The notes under the pieces are model-generated. The model saw nothing but the letters and a program-made list of their open reading frames with translations, made no database searches and had not been told where the DNA came from. Below are positions 50,137 to 52,605 of a DNA stretch of 52,605 nt, piece after piece (the stretch's first letter is position 1; each line of letters begins with the position of its first letter). Both the position numbers and the translations under genes were made by a program. The stretch lies in assembly GCA_934149005.1 (NCBI GenBank), contig CAKPDN010000009.1:1-52605 (forward strand), given 5' to 3'. The DNA comes from an uncultured Clostridia bacterium (GTDB lineage: Bacteria > Bacillota > Clostridia > TANB77 > CAG-508).

Positions 50137-50487
50137 TTATTTTCTCCCTTCTAGTAGTTCTTGTAACATCTTGTTTAATACTACTATTGTATATTTATTA
50201 AATTCAATTTCCGCTTCTTCTTTGGCTGTTTTGCCCTTTAACATAGTTATATTTTCTATATCTAATATGTTTTTTTCATGATATTTTATTTCTTTTTCTA
50301 TCTTGTCTTTTACTTTTTGAACTGGAATATAATCTATATATTGTATACATTTATTTTCTTTATATATTCCTTCTGGATTTTGTACATCATTTAAAATATC
50401 ATATATAATTTGTGATATATAAAATCTTCCTTGATTGAATAAGTCTGGTTTTCTTTCTTTCACGATTAAGAACTTTTCAAATGCCAA
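50137..50487 (-). CDS. Hypothetical early phage protein
   Basis: 116 residues from a TTG at 50487 (start uncertain; the frame is the same as that of the preceding gene, after its TAA). FEKFLIVKERKPDLFNQGRF, YIPVQKVKDKIEKEIKYHEK, VVLNKMLQELLEGRK. Helical, unknown. Confidence 0.5.
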   Translation of the reverse strand: MAFEKFLIVKERKPDLFNQGRFYISQIIYDILNDVQNPEGIYKENKCIQYIDYIPVQKVKDKIEKEIKYHEKNILDIENITMLKGKTAKEEAEIEFNKYTIVVLNKMLQELLEGRK

Positions 50488-50517
50488 GCTTTCCTGTACT
50501 TCTTTATATATTTTATT

Positions 50518-50700
50518 TTATTTTTCTTTTAATTCTTCATTCTCTTTTAATAAAACTTCGTTTATTCCCAATACTCCTTTATAATCTGATAAAAGTATTT
50601 GAATGCAATCTAAATCATATCTGCTATAATAATTATTGTAATCGTATGCTCTATTTACATATTCTAATCTGTCTATTGCTTCCTCAATATTTTCTTTCAC
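50518..50700 (-). CDS. Small early phage protein
   Basis: 60 residues from a GTG: MKENIEEAIDRLEYVNRAYD, then LLSDYKGVLGINEVLLKENE. The ribosome-site/start block is a 23-nt copy of that at 50976. Unknown. Confidence 0.5.
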   Translation of the reverse strand: MKENIEEAIDRLEYVNRAYDYNNYYSRYDLDCIQILLSDYKGVLGINEVLLKENEELKEK

Positions 50701-50976
50701 TTAAAACACCTCGATTTCTTCTGTTTTTTCTATACTAGTAGTTTCACAAACTTTTAAATTAAAGAATGTAAATTCTTCTGTTCTATAATCTATTTTTAAG
50801 TCTACTTCACACATTGTTTGTTTCAAGCAGTCAAATATCCATAAAGGCAGTTTGATGTATTTAGGATAATTATGATACTTTGAAACATAATCATGTATTC
50901 TATTATTAACAATACATTGTAGTTCCAAATATTCAATACTATCTTTAGTTGTTCTTTTATTTATTTTTTCTTTCAC
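50701..50976 (-). CDS. Small early phage protein
   Basis: 91 residues from a GTG behind AGGAGGTGTTTTAA. Contains IEYLELQCIVNNRIHDYVSK and KLPLWIFDCLKQTMCEVDLK. Overlaps the preceding gene by 20 nt. Unknown. Confidence 0.5.
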   Translation of the reverse strand: MKEKINKRTTKDSIEYLELQCIVNNRIHDYVSKYHNYPKYIKLPLWIFDCLKQTMCEVDLKIDYRTEEFTFFNLKVCETTSIEKTEEIEVF

Positions 50977-51205
50977 TTAAAACACCTCCTAAAGCTTGTC
51001 TTTTTTGATATTCTGCTATTCCTAATTCTATAATTTGATTAACTATTTCTTCATCTAAGAAATCAATTCTTATATTTTTCTTTGGATATCTTTCTCTAAG
51101 ATAATCTTTTATTACTTGTTTTGTATGTTCATCATCTTTTTTTACTATTTCTTTTATTACTCTTTCTGAAAAAGAAAACATTTCATTCTCTGTTTTTTCT
51201 TTCAC
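50957..51205 (-). CDS. Small early phage protein
   Basis: 82 residues from a GTG that overlaps the upstream TAG by 1 nt; GGAGG is 11 nt upstream. VIKEIVKKDDEHTKQVIKDY, NIRIDFLDEEIVNQIIELGI, AEYQKRQALGGVL. Unknown. Confidence 0.5.
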   Translation of the reverse strand: MKEKTENEMFSFSERVIKEIVKKDDEHTKQVIKDYLRERYPKKNIRIDFLDEEIVNQIIELGIAEYQKRQALGGVLSERKNK

Positions 51206-51384
51206 TATGTATCACTCCTCCCATCTAATTTACTTTTAAAATAAGGTCGGTTTTCTGTGTTATAACACAAACTAGAATTAGGACATTCCATAGTTTTCTT
51301 TTTCACACACATTTCGCAACTCTTAATTTTTTCGAGTTTTATTATATCTACTAAATAACTTCCTATTGATTTTCCAAAACTCAT
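51205..51384 (-). CDS. 59-residue Cys-containing phage protein
   Basis: MSFGKSIGSYLVDIIKLEKI, then CEMCVKKKTMECPNSSLCYN with four Cys (likely metal site), ending RPYFKSKLDGRSDT. GGAGTAAATAAG precedes the start. Unknown. Confidence 0.5.
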   Translation of the reverse strand: MSFGKSIGSYLVDIIKLEKIKSCEMCVKKKTMECPNSSLCYNTENRPYFKSKLDGRSDT

Positions 51385-51420
51385 ATCTTATTTACTCCTT
51401 TACTACTAAATTTGCTTTGA

Positions 51421-51669
51421 TTAAAACGGTAAATCACTGTCGTCATAATTATTTTCCCTAAAGAAGCTTTTTATTTTAGTTTTTACACTATAAAATAATC
51501 TATTGTACCATTTTTCAAAATATAAATTTTCTTCTACATCACTGTGTCCATATGCCCAATGTCCTAAATATTTTTCGCAATCTTTACAATAGACATCATA
51601 TTCAACACAATAATAATTTTCATAATAACAATTTCTCTCTTCTTGTCTTTTATGTTTGCATTTAGACAT
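51421..51669 (-). CDS. Cys/Tyr-rich phage protein
   Basis: 82 residues: MSKCKHKRQEERNCYYENYY, VYCKDCEKYLGHWAYGHSDV, and tail SFFRENNYDDSDLPF. CxH/CxxC pairs suggest a zinc finger. Starts 2 nt after the macro-domain gene stop region. Unknown. Confidence 0.5.
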   Translation of the reverse strand: MSKCKHKRQEERNCYYENYYCVEYDVYCKDCEKYLGHWAYGHSDVEENLYFEKWYNRLFYSVKTKIKSFFRENNYDDSDLPF

Positions 51670-51671
51670 AT

Positions 51672-52119
51672 CTATTCTCCTCCTAATTTATATAAAGTAA
51701 CATCATAATCTTCAAATACTTTTTCTATAATTTTATAAACCTTATTCCAATCTCCATTTGCTATACCACAACCTATTCCATAAGGTATTGCTATACTTAA
51801 ATTATTATTTTCCGCCCACATTCTTATATATCTTAAGCTTTTTTCCATTGCTATATAATCTGTATCAAAGTTTGACTTTTGACTAAACATATTTGCTATT
51901 GTTTTTTCATAATCTCCATAAAATAATACTGTTCCACTTAATAAATCATAATTATTATCCAATTCCTTGCAATGTAATGAATAAAAATTTTCTAATCCTT
52001 TATAACGGTCGGCGAGTTGTCTAGCAACTCCACCTCCGCATTATTCCTTGTACGTTTACTTGATGAACTATTATATTTTCTGTGCAATCTAATATGTTTC
52101 CTTCTTTAATCGTTATCAT
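51672..52119 (-). CDS. Macro-domain (ADP-ribose-binding) protein with +1 shift at CGG
   Basis: 148 residues when the C of CGG (52036-52038, codon 28) is skipped: MITIKEGNILDC, IIVHQVNVQGIM then GGGVARQLADRYKGLENFY, LLSGTVLFYGD, SIAIPYGIGCGIANGDWNKV. The macro fold binds ADP-ribose through the N-x-x-G-x-M-G-G-G-V-A loop; the shifted codon supplies the first Gly of GGG. In frame 0 it stops after 33 residues. May reverse ADP-ribosylation or sequester NAD-derived signals. Overlaps the upstream repeat-protein gene by 14 nt. Confidence 0.88.
52036..52038 (-). other. In-frame CGG at +1 frame break (macro domain)
   Basis: GGA ATA ATG CGG AGG TGG. Skipping C gives ATG GGA GGT GGA GTT GCT, the conserved MGGGVA ligand loop. 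Confidence 0.92.
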
Positions 52120-52605
52120 CTTCTGCCTCCACAAACTTCTTGTTTTCTAGTTTGTAATATGTATTTTCTTTTATGATTTTTCCATCTATTTTCTTTGATT
52201 TAACACATATTGGTTTATATACATATGTTCTATATTTTGGACTATCTATCTTTTTGTATTCTGCTAATACTAAAATATCTCCTTTTATTCCTCTTGCTTT
52301 TCCGTAAATTCCTATATTGCAAACAACATTTTCTATTCCTTTATCATGTGCTATATTGCTATAATATCCTGAACTTGCTAATTGGCTGTAGTCTCCTGAA
52401 CTTGCTAATTGGCTGTAGTCTCCTGAACTTGCTAATTTGCTGTTGTATCCTGAACTTGCTAATTGGCTGTTGTCTCCTGAACTTGCTAATTTGCTGTTGT
52501 ATCCTGAACTTGCTAATTGGCTGTTGTCTCCTGAACTTGCTAATTGGCTGTTGTATCCTGAACTTGCTAATTGGCTGTAGTCTCCTGAACTTGCTAATTT
52601 GCTGT
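52106..52605 (-). CDS. Repeat solenoid protein (DUF7666-like), 5' end beyond window
   Basis: At least 165 residues. N-visible part is nine or so 9-residue repeats of the form LASSGDYSQ/LASSGYNSQ, likely a beta-solenoid; then a C-terminal part: SNIAHDKGIENVVCNIGIYG, KARGIKGDILVLAEY, YKLENKKFVEAEDDND. This layout (SSGD repeats plus GKTI-type ending) is seen in phage proteins of unknown role. Ends overlapping the macro gene start. Confidence 0.65.
   Translation of the reverse strand, partial: SKLASSGDYSQLASSGYNSQLASSGDNSQLASSGYNSKLASSGDNSQLASSGYNSKLASSGDYSQLASSGDYSQLASSGYYSNIAHDKGIENVVCNIGIYGKARGIKGDILVLAEYKKIDSPKYRTYVYKPICVKSKKIDGKIIKENTYYKLENKKFVEAEDDND
52367..52605. repeat. 27-bp coding tandem repeat
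   Basis: Unit TCCTGAACTTGCTAATTGGC plus 7 more bases, about 8.8 copies to the window edge, with two variable spots (TGTAGTC/TGTTGTA and TTGG/TTTG). Keeps the reading frame (9 codons). Confidence 0.93.

Noticed and set aside
52367..52605. CRISPR-like array at the right edge
   Set aside because: The units are contiguous 27-bp coding repeats with no unique spacers and an open frame throughout.
47800..52605. Integrase or recombinase gene
   Set aside because: None of the early genes shows tyrosine or serine recombinase motifs; it must lie beyond the right edge if present.

Overview
The window is very AT-rich (T/A-ending codons, AGA for Arg). Its CIRCE/HrcA-controlled hrcA-grpE-dnaK-dnaJ order, strong GGAGG ribosome sites, extended -10 promoters, DUF951/DUF1653 genes and a Spo0E-like gene point to a low-GC Bacillota, most likely an uncultured gut-type clostridium. 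Positions 1 to about 19,850 are chromosome. The rest, up to the right edge, is a siphovirus-type prophage read mainly on the minus strand. No integrase or right end is visible, so the prophage continues past the window.

Chromosome, left to right: queH (cut by the edge), two large polytopic membrane proteins, ruvB, a PssE/PssD-type split glycosyltransferase, two paralogous prepilin-like surface proteins (one with a (GT)21 tract just after its start), dnaJ-dnaK-grpE-hrcA with CIRCE, a divergent gene of unknown function built from two repeats, a CaCA-type cation exchanger, DUF1653, serS, ysxC, a small membrane protein, DUF951 and gltX.

Prophage, in transcription order (right to left): a repeat solenoid protein, a macro-domain protein, a run of small early genes, a sigma-like ArpU/DUF1492 regulator, tRNA-Phe, TerS, TerL, portal, a MuF head protein with a zincin-like C-terminus, scaffold, capsid, connectors, HK97-gp10 protein, tail terminator, tail tube, chaperones, an unusual regulatory insert (divergent XRE genes and an antirepressor), tape measure, tail proteins, fibre, XhlA, holin and amidase. 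Left of lysis lie accessory genes: a palindrome-controlled small operon, a Panacea-type toxin-antitoxin pair, a Spo0E-like gene and two small genes with duplicated leaders.

Main observation: nine reading-frame breaks in seven otherwise healthy genes (one chromosomal, six prophage) all have the same form. The broken frame carries an in-frame CGG codon, and the correct frame is recovered by skipping exactly the C, so CGGA or CGGT is read as Gly (GGA/GGT) with a +1 shift. The affected genes are a membrane glycosyltransferase-like protein, the tail protein (two sites), antirepressor, HK97-gp10 protein (two sites), TerL, ArpU-like regulator and macro-domain protein. Several sites fall at conserved glycines, and the gp10 gene gains a classic ATGA overlap with its neighbour only after both shifts. 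I found no in-frame CGG in the other recognisable genes. The exceptions are the unknown 131-codon gene (two CGG codons, apparently read in frame) and one tiny ORF. This suggests that CGG is not a normal Arg codon here and causes or permits +1 recoding. A systematic sequencing artefact must be excluded first.
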